48,080 bases of DNA from positions 1 to 48,080 of the forward strand of contig JALVDV010000009.1 in NCBI GenBank assembly GCA_027008775.1, read 5' to 3'. Of the stretch, positions 26,976 through 33,718 are shown piece by piece. The stretch's first letter is position 1. Every line of letters starts with the position of its first letter. The notes beneath the pieces were generated by a model, which was not told the origin of the DNA, ran no database searches, and worked only from the letters and a program-made list of their open reading frames with translations. The position numbers and the translations under genes were made by a program. This DNA comes from Candidatus Moraniibacteriota bacterium. GTDB taxonomy: Bacteria > Patescibacteriota > Minisyncoccia > Moranbacterales > DUUL01.

Positions 26976-27269
26976 TTAATTCTTTTCATTCAACAATTTT
27001 TCAAAAAAGTTCAACACCTTTTTCCCTCTGGGAGTGATTGTATGTAAAACTTCCATATTGGAATATTTTTTGTAAATGAAACCGGCCTTCTCCAGTTTTT
27101 GAATATGAGAAGCGGCTGTTTGATATTGAATCTTTACCTTGTCTGCAATTTTTTCAACGTTTAAGGCGGGAATTTTTTCAATCAAGATTAAAATTTTTAT
27201 TCGTTTTTTGTTGGCCAAAGCTTTGAAATAAATTTCCAATAGCTTTATTTGTTTCTCGCTGAAATTCAT
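26976..27269 (-). CDS. ArsR-like winged-helix regulator
   Basis: The 97-residue protein is a winged helix of the ArsR/MarR-like type: LEIYFKALANKKRIKILILI (helices 1-2), VEKIADKVKIQYQTAASHIQKLEKAGFIYKK (recognition helix and wing start), and a wing ending in HTITPRGKKVLNFFEKLL. It has no cysteine, so a thiol metal site is excluded. The homodimer would bind a dyad-symmetric operator. Palindrome P5 lies 32 bp upstream of its start codon and overlaps the only promoter-like sequence there, so autoregulation is plausible. Confidence 0.85.
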   Translation of the reverse strand: MNFSEKQIKLLEIYFKALANKKRIKILILIEKIPALNVEKIADKVKIQYQTAASHIQKLEKAGFIYKKYSNMEVLHTITPRGKKVLNFFEKLLNEKN

Positions 27270-27300
27270 ATTTTTCTTGTTTAAAATTTAACCCCTCCCC

Positions 27301-27330
27301 TATTATGATATTATCAATAATATCATAATA
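27301..27330 (-). repeat. Palindrome P5 (centre CA), in ArsR-like promoter region
   Basis: Perfect copy with centre CA. On the minus strand a TTGCTT with a TAATAT 17 bp downstream falls across it, so the palindrome would cover the promoter of the ArsR-like gene. Confidence 0.95.
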
Positions 27331-27471
27331 AAGCAAGTCCCCTTATAATAACGCCTTGTTTGTCAAACACATCGCAACCCGGGAAAACACTGAAGAGATA
27401 AGCAACTAAAATACTAAAAAAGCAAACAACTCTTGAGGTTTAATAAAAGGTACTATGTCAGTCGCTGTCTT

Positions 27472-28719
27472 TTATTGATTTTTTAAAATATTTTTTAACT
27501 CTTCTGTTTTTACAATTTGTCCTTCTTTGTTTGTCCGCTTTTTTAATTCTACCCCGCCGGCTTGCAGAGAGCGAGAAGAAACAACTAAACGCCAGGGAAA
27601 ACCGAGCAGATCGGCATCGGCGAATTTTTCCCCCGGCTTCTTGTCGGGACGGTCGTCCCAAAAAACTTCCACTCCTTCTTTGCGCAAATCTTGATAAATT
27701 TTTTCCGCTTCGTCTCCGGCATCAATATCAATCAAGTGAACTTGGAAAGGCGATACCTCCGCCGGCCAGACAATTCCCTTGTCGTCGGCAAAAACTTCCA
27801 CTATCGTCCCCAGCAAACGACTGATGCCGATTCCGTAACTGCCCATAAAAACAAAATGTTCTTTCCCGTTTTTATCTTTGAATTTCAAATCCAAGGGCTC
27901 GGAAAATTTTGTTCCCAGAGTAAAGATATTGCCGACTTCAATGGCCTTGGCTTCTTTCAGTTTATTTTTATTTTTGATACCTAATTCGGCCAATACCTCA
28001 TCGTTAAAAACCTCTCTGTTGACAGCCAAATTTTTTTCTTGGTCAATGTAAATAATGTCTTCACCCGCTTCGGAAAGAGTTTGAAATTCGTGAGAATATT
28101 TGGAAAAAGTTCCGCCACTGGCAAATGTTAAATATGTTAAATCACCCAGACCGACCCTGCGAAAAATGTTTTGGTAGGCCTTTTGGGCTTGTTCGTAAAA
28201 TTTATAATGCTCTTCTTCATTTTTGGAAAAGGAATAAAGAGCTTTCCAATAAAATTCTCGCCCGCGCATCAAACCGGACTTGGCGCGTTTTTCATTGCGA
28301 AACATGGTTCTGATATCGTAGGGATAGGCAGGTAAATCCCTGTGAGAAGAAATGAATGTTTTCATCAAATTGGTCATAGCTTCTTCGTGCGTAAAGGCCA
28401 AGCCCAAATCGGAACCGCTTTTGAGTTTGGTTTTAAACCAATTGTCAACCAATTCATCGTCCCAGCGATTAGTCTTTTCCCAATTAACTTTATTCTGCAG
28501 AACGGAATTTTTCATTTGTTGCCCGCCAATTTTATCCATCTCCTCTTTAATGATGGCGCTTATTTTTTCCAGAACGCGCAGGCCCAGGGGGAGCAATGAA
28601 TAGACTCCGGCCATTTCTTTGTAAACATAACCGGCGCGAATGAGCAGTTGAGCGTTGCGACTGACTTCATCTTTGGGGGCGAATTTTTGTGTTTTGGTAA
28701 ACAGTTCGGATTGTTTCAT
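27472..28719 (-). CDS. proS: Prolyl-tRNA synthetase, short form
   Basis: The 415-residue class II enzyme charges tRNA-Pro. Motif 2 is visible as MFRNEKRAKSGLMRGREF, and motif 3 as GSYGIGISRLLGTIVE. A C-terminal HGTP anticodon domain begins near residue 320 (PFQVHLIDIDAGDEAEK). The roughly 180-residue editing insertion between motifs 2 and 3 of typical bacterial ProS is absent; about 110 residues link them. This short form is common in alphaproteobacteria, mitochondria and CPR. The gene is the only core gene inside the palindrome cluster. Confidence 0.96.
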   Translation of the reverse strand: MKQSELFTKTQKFAPKDEVSRNAQLLIRAGYVYKEMAGVYSLLPLGLRVLEKISAIIKEEMDKIGGQQMKNSVLQNKVNWEKTNRWDDELVDNWFKTKLKSGSDLGLAFTHEEAMTNLMKTFISSHRDLPAYPYDIRTMFRNEKRAKSGLMRGREFYWKALYSFSKNEEEHYKFYEQAQKAYQNIFRRVGLGDLTYLTFASGGTFSKYSHEFQTLSEAGEDIIYIDQEKNLAVNREVFNDEVLAELGIKNKNKLKEAKAIEVGNIFTLGTKFSEPLDLKFKDKNGKEHFVFMGSYGIGISRLLGTIVEVFADDKGIVWPAEVSPFQVHLIDIDAGDEAEKIYQDLRKEGVEVFWDDRPDKKPGEKFADADLLGFPWRLVVSSRSLQAGGVELKKRTNKEGQIVKTEELKNILKNQ

Positions 28720-28904
28720 AAATTTGTTTTCTCTAAAAATTGTGATTTCCTATCTTAATTAAACACCAAAAAACCGATTGCGACAAGGGAGGAGAGAAGT
28801 CATTTACCGGCTTGAGATAAATTGCGAGGTTGTAATGTTAACTATGAATTACCATAAGCAATTAAAAAACGGGAACTGCGAATAATAAGCGATTATTCTT
28901 TGAA

Positions 28905-28934
28905 TATTATGATATTATCAATAATATCATAATA
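28905..28934 (-). repeat. Palindrome P6 (centre CA)
   Basis: Perfect copy with centre CA, 186 bp upstream of the proS start. Confidence 0.95.
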
Positions 28935-29171
28935 CCCATTTTTGGTTTTGATTATTTTCTTGGTCAATCTTTTTTAGATTATTGTCTTTTGACTGCAATC
29001 CTGGTTTAAATCTGAGTGATATTAAAATTAAAACAATGAAAAAAAGAAACAACAATGAGCTATAATAAGCTGGGAACAAAAATAGTTTATTTTACAGCTT
29101 ACAAATAGATATTGGGGATAATCGACAAAAGATAAACTGTCATTTTCAGATCAATTCAATCTGATTTTAAG

Positions 29172-29201
29172 TATTATGATATTATTGATAATTTCATAAT
29201 A
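29172..29201 (+). repeat. Palindrome P7 (centre TG)
   Basis: Copy with centre TG and ATAATTTC in its right arm (one arm mismatch). The same variant is found in P10. Confidence 0.93.
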
Positions 29202-29326
29202 CTATTGTTTTTTTGATAACTTGGAATTTCCCAGGATAAATTATATGTCCTGAGAATTAATGATGGGGTGACAACGACAAAGCAAAAATCTTAAAATTTT
29301 ATTTTCCGAATCGGGTGAACTTTTGT

Positions 29327-29356
29327 TATTATGATATTATTGATAATATCATAATA
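29327..29356 (+). repeat. Palindrome P8 (centre TG)
   Basis: Perfect copy with centre TG. It forms the left end of a 149-bp module ending in P9. Confidence 0.95.
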
Positions 29357-29445
29357 CCTTTCTTTTAGCTGATTATTGTTCCCTGGTAAGTCACTGGTTC
29401 AAAGAATCATAAACGACAATTTGTCAGTTGGATTTCACTTTTGTC

Positions 29446-29475
29446 TATTATGATATTATCAATAATATCATAATA
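29446..29475 (-). repeat. Palindrome P9 (centre CA)
   Basis: Perfect copy with centre CA, 119 bp after P8. Its left flank TTTCACTTTTGTC is identical to that of P12. Confidence 0.95.
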
Positions 29476-29763
29476 GCTTTTTTTGTTGGTCAGTTGGTGG
29501 GCTTGGAGAAAGCAAATAGAGGACAGATTATGATTTGCGAAATGGGTGATTTTATTCCTAGAAACAGGGCTTTTTGCCGGATTAAATATACGGGACAATT
29601 GATTTTTTCTTGTTGTGATATTGTTACAATTTATGACATCATTGTAATAGCAACCGTTCTTTCCGGAATTTACCGATTCCAAATGCATTATGAATACTGA
29701 AAAATTGGTCGTGAGTAGAAAACCGAGAGCTGTGAGTTGTTGTTCAGAAAATTAAATAAAGAG

Positions 29764-29783
29764 TTATCCACAGTTTTTCCACA
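29764..29783 (+). promoter_or_regulatory. Two DnaA-box-like sites
   Basis: TTATCCACA (29764-29772) is an exact consensus DnaA box and TTTTCCACA (29775-29783) is a one-mismatch copy in the same direction. They end 10 bp upstream of the -35 of the RNA promoter, so DnaA or a similar protein could affect that promoter. Confidence 0.5.
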
Positions 29784-29792
29784 GTGACTTGT

Positions 29793-29820
29793 TTGACATT
29801 TTTTGAGAAGATTTTATAAT
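29793..29820 (+). promoter_or_regulatory. Strong sigma70-type promoter of the candidate RNA
   Basis: TTGACA (29793-29798) and TATAAT (29815-29820), both exact consensus, are 16 bp apart. The predicted start is near 29827. Confidence 0.8.
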
Positions 29821-29826
29821 GAGAGT

Positions 29827-30117
29827 GCATCGTTGTTTATTGCGATGACAAAATGAAAAGGAGGAATTTTTTATGAAACGGTTTTTTTTCAGTTCTTTTG
29901 AGATAGGTGTATCTGGCGCATACAGGCAGCAGACAGAGACCAGGCCATAAGATGCCAGAGCCCGGTAGGAGACGCGGACCATGCAGATAGTCTTTAGGAG
30001 GCCGCGGGACGGCCTCTAGCAAACACAAAGATAGCCTCTCTTGAGGTGTAAAAATAAAAAATCTCCGCAACACAACCACCACCCCCAATCCTCTAACAGG
30101 ATTGGGGGCTTTTTCTT
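29827..30117 (+). ncRNA. Candidate structured RNA, about 290 nt
   Basis: A consensus promoter and a strong terminator frame a transcript of about 290 nt whose middle (about 29900-30050) is clearly more GC-rich than its surroundings, a usual sign of structured RNA in AT-rich genomes. Visible stems are CATCG/CGATG near the 5' end, TCTGGC (29912-29917) with GCCAGA (29954-29959), GAGGCCG-CGGGA-CGGCCTC (29998-30016), and CCTC-TCTT-GAGG before the A-rich run. I tried the conserved cores of RNase P, tmRNA, SRP RNA and common riboswitches and none fits. It may be a small mRNA or leader as well, since a good ribosome binding site and a 25-codon ORF lie inside. Confidence 0.6.
29873..29950 (+). CDS. 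25-codon ORF inside the candidate RNA
   Basis: ATG at 29873 follows GGAGG (29860-29864) with an 8-nt spacer. The peptide reads MKRFFFSSFEIGVSGAYRQQ plus five residues. Two tiny ORFs start upstream; one ends in a TGA overlapping this ATG. The coding region runs into the first structured stem, so translation could influence folding. There is no homology that I recognise. Confidence 0.35.
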   Translation: MKRFFFSSFEIGVSGAYRQQTETRP

Positions 30118-30119
30118 TT
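30082..30119 (+). terminator. Rho-independent terminator of the candidate RNA
   Basis: CCCCCAATCCT, loop CTAAC, AGGATTGGGGG (11-bp perfect stem), then CTTTTTCTTTT. This is the strongest terminator in the window. Confidence 0.92.
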
Positions 30120-30181
30120 GTGAGGGACAACTTATCAATTTAAAATTGACTTTTTTCAACAATTTATTCTTAAAAACTTAA

Positions 30182-30343
30182 ATGACAAGATCTTTATTTC
30201 GCCTAAGTCTGTGGTCTTTAAATGTAGCTTTGAAAATTACTGCGAATCTCTTAAACGGAAACCAATTTGTTGATTCTCTTGTCCTCAGAAATACTTACAA
30301 CTCAGAAGATAAACAAATAATAATCCGTTTGGAAAAAAGTTAA
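30182..30343 (+). CDS. Possible 53-residue protein
   Basis: The ORF starts at ATG 30182 and ends at TAA 30341-30343. It encodes MTRSLFRLSLWSLNVALKIT, then a polar half ending in IIIRLEKS. No ribosome binding site is visible. It follows the candidate RNA by 62 bp and lies between palindromes P9 and P10. The amino-acid mix looks protein-like, but the length allows chance. Confidence 0.3.
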   Translation: MTRSLFRLSLWSLNVALKITANLLNGNQFVDSLVLRNTYNSEDKQIIIRLEKS

Positions 30344-30465
30344 AAAGATAGTGATATCTTGAGGAAGGGATAGTAAATCTAGCAAAAAGAGAGGCGTGAA
30401 CTGTGTCTAATCTATAAATTATGAACCGTAATGAATTGCAAATTATAAACCGGCTGAACTTTCTG

Positions 30466-30495
30466 TATTATGAAATTATCAATAATTTCATAATG
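30466..30495 (-). repeat. Palindrome P10 (centre CA)
   Basis: Copy with GAAATTAT in the left arm and ATAATTTC in the right: a paired change that keeps the symmetry. The last base is G. Confidence 0.92.
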
Positions 30496-30607
30496 CCTTT
30501 ATTTTCACCTCCACTGATACAGTGTTAAATTTGAGTAAATTATGATGAATAGGAAATTAGCTGTAAACGATAAATTAACTAGTTGTATTTTATGATTATG
30601 CCTTTTT

Positions 30608-30637
30608 TATTATGATATTATTGATAATATCATAATG
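30608..30637 (+). repeat. Palindrome P11 (centre TG)
   Basis: Full copy with centre TG and a final G. It is the left end of the second 150-bp module. Confidence 0.94.
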
Positions 30638-30727
30638 CCCTTTTCTTTTTAGCGGAATATTGCCTTCAAATAAGTCTCGGCTAAAAAATCAGGGGTGATA
30701 ATTTGTCGGTCAGTTTTCACTTTTGTC

Positions 30728-30757
30728 TATTATGATATTATCAATAATATCATAATA
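30728..30757 (-). repeat. Palindrome P12 (centre CA)
   Basis: Perfect copy with centre CA, 120 bp after P11. It is the last copy in the window. Confidence 0.95.
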
Positions 30758-30983
30758 CTCTTTCATTTTTTTGTCAGTTACTCATCGGATTGCCAAATCA
30801 TTAAATTGGCAGAATTATTGCGAATTAAAAAATCCGGTACTTGAAGTCCGGTAAATAAATCAAAAACTTTAACTTTTTACCTAATTGCATTATTCCGTTT
30901 TGTAAATACTTGCAAAAAGTCTGATTCGCCCTTACCGGAAATCATCAGAATTAAATCAACGAACAGAATAGAAGTGACAGCTT

Positions 30984-31009
30984 ATACCCCCGAAATATAC
31001 CCCCGAAAT
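30984..31009. repeat. 13-bp perfect tandem repeat
   Basis: Two adjacent copies of ATACCCCCGAAAT. The same CTTATACCCCCGA string also occurs inside the zinc-ribbon gene near 20255. Confidence 0.7.
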
Positions 31010-31318
31010 CTGACATATTGTGAGTGTTAGGATTTTCCGGTTTAATCTTAAAGACAAAGGCGGGGACACTTTTAGAAATATTGTTGTCAGAAATTGATTT
31101 TTGGTGTTTAATGGACAAGGGAAAACAGTTTGTGTAATTGTAATTCTGAGAAATATTGCCGACTTAGTTTGAGTCCGTACTTCGGTTTGTCTTTAGTCAA
31201 TTTTATATAAAGACTGCGCCTCTTTTCCGGAATTTGTTTGTTTTTTCTCATTTTTTATTTGCTCCCAAAAATATTTTTCCCGAATCATGATTTTCACTCT
31301 TATTTAGCCTCTTATTTT

Positions 31319-32998
31319 ATGACACGCTTGCAACGAAAACTCTATACCTTATCCTTCGTGATTTTGTTTATTCTGACCGCTCCCCTCTTAATAATGATGG
31401 CCAGTGGTTACAGTTTTGATTGGGTGGGCAAAGTCTTGGTACATAATGGAGGAATAACTATTAAAAGCATTCCGCGCGAAGTGGACATTTTTTTGGATGG
31501 CAAAAAAATTTCCGACAAAAAATTAAATATCATTAACGGCAACTATTTGATTAACGGGGTTCGCTTCGGCAAGCACACTGTCCGTTGTGAAAAAGAGGGT
31601 TATACCAGTTGGCAAAAAACGGTTGACGTTCATTCCGGAGTTTCCACCGAGTTTTGGAATGTAATTTTATTTCCCTTGAATAACAAAACCTTAAAAATTT
31701 ATTCTCCCACCAACGTAGAACGATTTTTTTTGTCACCCCGCAATGAAAATGAATTGGTTTTGTACCGTAAAAATGGCGATAAACTTTCCATTTCTTTGCT
31801 CAATACTAAAAGCGGGCAGGAAAAGTTATTGTTTGAAACCGACTCTTACATTCACTTTTTGCCACAAGCGGAAGAAAACGTGGAATGGAGCAGTAACCAT
31901 AAAAAAATATTGATTCCAGCGGAAAAATCCACTGGAGAAAAGGATTACCTTATTTTGGACACTGAAAACGAAGAAATCAAGCCGATATTTTTTTCGGAAA
32001 TTATCAAAAAAACCCCTCTTTTGACAAAAAATTTGTCGGCGGAAGAAAAACAAAAAGCAAATTTAAAAAAATCCAATTCGGCGGAAGACGCTCTGTCAAA
32101 CGGTGAGGCAAAAAAAGGCAAACGGGCCGGGCAAACTTTTTCCGGTAAAGAGGCGGTAGTAAAAGACAAAAAGGCCGGTAAAGCTTTTTCTCCGGTTGAT
32201 TTGATTTATTACGCTCGCTGGATGTTTGACAACGATCATAAATTATTGCTGTTGACGAGCGACCATCGCCTCCTTTTTGTGGATGTTGATGAGCCGACAG
32301 AAACACTCTTAATAGATGAAGGGGTTAATGGCTTTGATTTGGCCGGGGATCATTTATATTATTTAAAACTTAATTCCGGAGAAATTTGGGACGTCAAACC
32401 GGGAAAAGATTATCGTCAGCTCATAGCCAAAACAAAATTTCCTCCGGCAATAGGCAATGAGATTTTTTTGAGGATGTTTGTTTACGATGAATTAAGAATG
32501 ACTTTTCTAACGCCTACCAAGGAGTTGTTTGTTTTAAATAAACTGAAACCTTATGACTGGGAGTTGATTTTCAATAAGATTGCCGATGGTGTCAAAGGCA
32601 TCCAATTTAGCGACGACGGCAAAAAAATGCTTTACTGGACCAATAATGAAATTTGGGTTTATATGCTTCGTGATTGGGACAATCAACCGCGACGACACAG
32701 GAACGAAAAGATATTCATCACTCGTTTTCTTTCCGGAGTGAACAACGTGCAATGGTTGGAAACATTTGAAAACGTGATATTCACCAAGGAAAATCTCATT
32801 AAGGCGGCCGAACTGGACAACCGGGATAAAATAAATCTGGTGGATGTTTATCAAGCCAAGGGCGAGATAGAAGAACATAATGGCTTGTACAATAAACAAA
32901 CCGGCTTGTTTTATTTCTTGGAAGATGGCGATTCGCAAAAGCAAGTGCGCTCCATTGAGGTTATTAAACATTCAAGTTTTTTCGGTTTAGGCGCTTAG
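31319..32998 (+). CDS. Membrane-anchored PEGA-domain protein
   Basis: The track starts this ORF at a TTG (31238). The ATG at 31319 gives a more normal N-terminus (MTRLQRKLYTLSFVILFILT), with one transmembrane helix directly after a basic start. Residues about 45-115 form a PEGA domain (IKSIPREVDIFLDGKK, then HTVRCEKEGYTSWQK), a small surface beta domain. The rest looks like a WD/YVTN-type beta-propeller (repeats such as RNENELVLYRKNG and FSDDGKKMLYWTNNEIW), with a Lys/Ala-rich insertion near residues 240-300. It is likely a cell-surface protein of unknown binding target. Confidence 0.78.
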   Translation: MTRLQRKLYTLSFVILFILTAPLLIMMASGYSFDWVGKVLVHNGGITIKSIPREVDIFLDGKKISDKKLNIINGNYLINGVRFGKHTVRCEKEGYTSWQKTVDVHSGVSTEFWNVILFPLNNKTLKIYSPTNVERFFLSPRNENELVLYRKNGDKLSISLLNTKSGQEKLLFETDSYIHFLPQAEENVEWSSNHKKILIPAEKSTGEKDYLILDTENEEIKPIFFSEIIKKTPLLTKNLSAEEKQKANLKKSNSAEDALSNGEAKKGKRAGQTFSGKEAVVKDKKAGKAFSPVDLIYYARWMFDNDHKLLLLTSDHRLLFVDVDEPTETLLIDEGVNGFDLAGDHLYYLKLNSGEIWDVKPGKDYRQLIAKTKFPPAIGNEIFLRMFVYDELRMTFLTPTKELFVLNKLKPYDWELIFNKIADGVKGIQFSDDGKKMLYWTNNEIWVYMLRDWDNQPRRHRNEKIFITRFLSGVNNVQWLETFENVIFTKENLIKAAELDNRDKINLVDVYQAKGEIEEHNGLYNKQTGLFYFLEDGDSQKQVRSIEVIKHSSFFGLGA

Positions 32999-33052
32999 AA
33001 AACGATGCATGATGTAGCAAATTCTGTTCTTATCAATTAGAAAATTCCAACT

Positions 33053-33082
33053 AAAAAATCGGGACAGGTAATCCCGATTTTT
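33053..33082. terminator. Bidirectional terminator between PEGA gene and groES
   Basis: AAAAATCGGGA, a 7-base loop, and TCCCGATTTTT form an 11-bp perfect stem with A and T runs, serving the two converging genes. Confidence 0.85.
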
Positions 33083-33113
33083 GAAATGTTGCCAGCAGAC
33101 AATTCACTGTTTC

Positions 33114-33392
33114 CTATTCCACCACCGCCAAAACATCTTCCATAGCATTAAGGATTAGATATTCTTGGCCTTTAAATTCAACCTTACTGCCGGCATATTG
33201 TTTGAAAATAATTTTAACGCCTTCTTTAATTTTAGAATTGATGCTTGAGCTGTCACCAACAGCCACAACTTCCCCTTCTTGAGGGGTTTCATTTCCCTCA
33301 CCTTCCGGCAAAACAATGCCTGACTCGGTAGTTTTTTCTTCCTCTACCGGTTTAACCAAAATGTTTGCTCCCAAAGGTTGTATTTTTGCCAT
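33114..33392 (-). CDS. groES: Co-chaperonin GroES
   Basis: The 92-residue protein matches the 10-kDa chaperonin: IQPLGANILVKPVEEEKTTESGIVLPE at the N-terminus, the mobile-loop region, GEVVAVGDSS, KEGVKIIFKQYAGSKVEF, and a typical end ILNAMEDVLAVVE. As a heptameric lid it closes the GroEL folding chamber. No groEL is adjacent, so the two genes are split. A promoter overlapped by a CIRCE-like dyad lies upstream. Confidence 0.96.
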   Translation of the reverse strand: MAKIQPLGANILVKPVEEEKTTESGIVLPEGEGNETPQEGEVVAVGDSSSINSKIKEGVKIIFKQYAGSKVEFKGQEYLILNAMEDVLAVVE

Positions 33393-33447
33393 TTTATTTA
33401 TCTGTTAATTATTAGTTATTGATTAGTTGTTTATTCTTTCGTTTCTT

Positions 33448-33475
33448 ATTTTAAGAATTTTAGCAATCGTGTCAA
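33448..33475 (-). promoter_or_regulatory. Promoter of groES
   Basis: On the minus strand TTGACA (33475-33470) and TAAAAT (33453-33448) are 16 bp apart. Transcription should start about 50 nt before the groES ATG. The -35 lies in the centre of the CIRCE-like dyad. Confidence 0.7.
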
Positions 33476-33486
33476 GTAATTGCTAA
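33460..33486. promoter_or_regulatory. CIRCE-like operator of groES
   Basis: TTAGCAATC, 9 bp, AATTGCTAA has the exact 9-9-9 geometry of the HrcA operator CIRCE (TTAGCACTC-N9-GAGTGCTAA) with two changes on the left and right inner ends. It covers the -35 of the groES promoter, so HrcA-type heat-shock repression is likely. No hrcA gene is in the window. Confidence 0.75.
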
Positions 33487-33503
33487 TTATCGACCCGGCC
33501 CCC

Positions 33504-33531
33504 TTGATTTAATTGCACAGTTGGGTATTAT
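33504..33531 (+). promoter_or_regulatory. Promoter of tRNA-Thr
   Basis: TTGATT (33504-33509) and TATTAT (33526-33531) are 16 bp apart; the start would lie about 28 nt before the tRNA. Confidence 0.5.
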
Positions 33532-33565
33532 TTATTTGCACGGGTTTGTTGTGAGTGCTTTATTT

Positions 33566-33638
33566 GCCTGCATAGCTCAGTTGGTAGAGCAACGCACTCG
33601 TAACGCGTAGGTCATCGGTTCGATCCCGATTGCAGGCT
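33566..33638 (+). tRNA. tRNA-Thr (anticodon CGT)
   Basis: The 73-nt cloverleaf has a 7-bp acceptor stem GCCTGCA/TGCAGGC, D-arm GCTC/GAGC, anticodon loop CTCGTAA reading codon ACG, and T-arm ATCGG/CCGAT with TTCGATC. The discriminator base is T and no CCA is encoded. The anticodon stem has one A-C mismatch next to the loop. Confidence 0.95.
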
Positions 33639-33718
33639 CAAGATTGTTACTGTGCTGATCAGAAGACAAGCAAATCCAATGTCACTAAAAAAATAAAAAC
33701 GAGTGAAAGAAAAGAAAG

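Larger units (their letters stand above)
29327..29475 (+). repeat. Module M1: P8-spacer-P9
   Basis: Two inverted palindromes enclose an 89-bp spacer that aligns along its length with the spacer of module M2 (30608-30757). Shared blocks are CTTTTAGC near the left, TAAGTC in the middle, AATTTGTC, and TTTCACTTTTGTC at the right. Confidence 0.7.
30608..30757 (+). repeat. Module M2: P11-spacer-P12
   Basis: This is a diverged second copy of module M1, with a 90-bp spacer and the same TG-then-CA arrangement of the end palindromes. Confidence 0.7.
28720..31237. other. 2.5-kb region without a long gene
   Basis: Between proS and the PEGA gene there is no convincing long coding frame. The region holds palindromes P6-P12, DnaA-box-like sites, a promoter-RNA-terminator unit and two weak small ORFs. 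Elsewhere it is AT-rich and featureless to my eye, apart from a small hairpin (TGCCAA/TTGGCA near 30800) and a 13-bp tandem repeat (30984-31009). Confidence 0.65.

Noticed and set aside
29407-29700. ORFs of 93 aa (minus) and 90 aa (plus) in the track
   Set aside because: They overlap each other and palindrome P9, whose sequence accounts for their YYDI(I/N)-type residues. The plus-strand one starts at TTG, and neither has a ribosome site.
29827-30117. RNase P RNA, tmRNA, SRP RNA, 6S RNA or c-di-GMP riboswitch
   Set aside because: I looked for their conserved cores (for example GAGGAAAGTCC, TTCGAC near a 5' GGGG, GGAAGG-AGCAG) and found none. By-eye rejection, not a covariance search.
29764-30130. 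Minus-strand ORFs of 72 and 97 aa
   Set aside because: They run antisense through the promoter, RNA body and terminator of the candidate RNA; their composition follows the GC-rich structured RNA.
25679-30757. CRISPR array
   Set aside because: Repeat spacing varies from 119 to 1604 bp, genes lie between copies, orientation alternates, and no cas gene is present.
25679-30757. Fur boxes or ordinary terminators
   Set aside because: The palindrome shares only general AT-rich GATAAT-like character with a Fur box, and the stems have only two G-C pairs without a consistent T run.
28720-31237. Chromosomal origin of replication
   Set aside because: There are only two DnaA-like boxes, no dnaA, dnaN or rpmH, and no divergent gene orientation around the region. 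It is kept as a weak possibility in the findings only.
31238-31318. TTG start of the PEGA-protein ORF
   Set aside because: The 27 extra residues put a second hydrophobic stretch before a normal basic-hydrophobic anchor, and no ribosome site supports the TTG; ATG 31319 is preferred.
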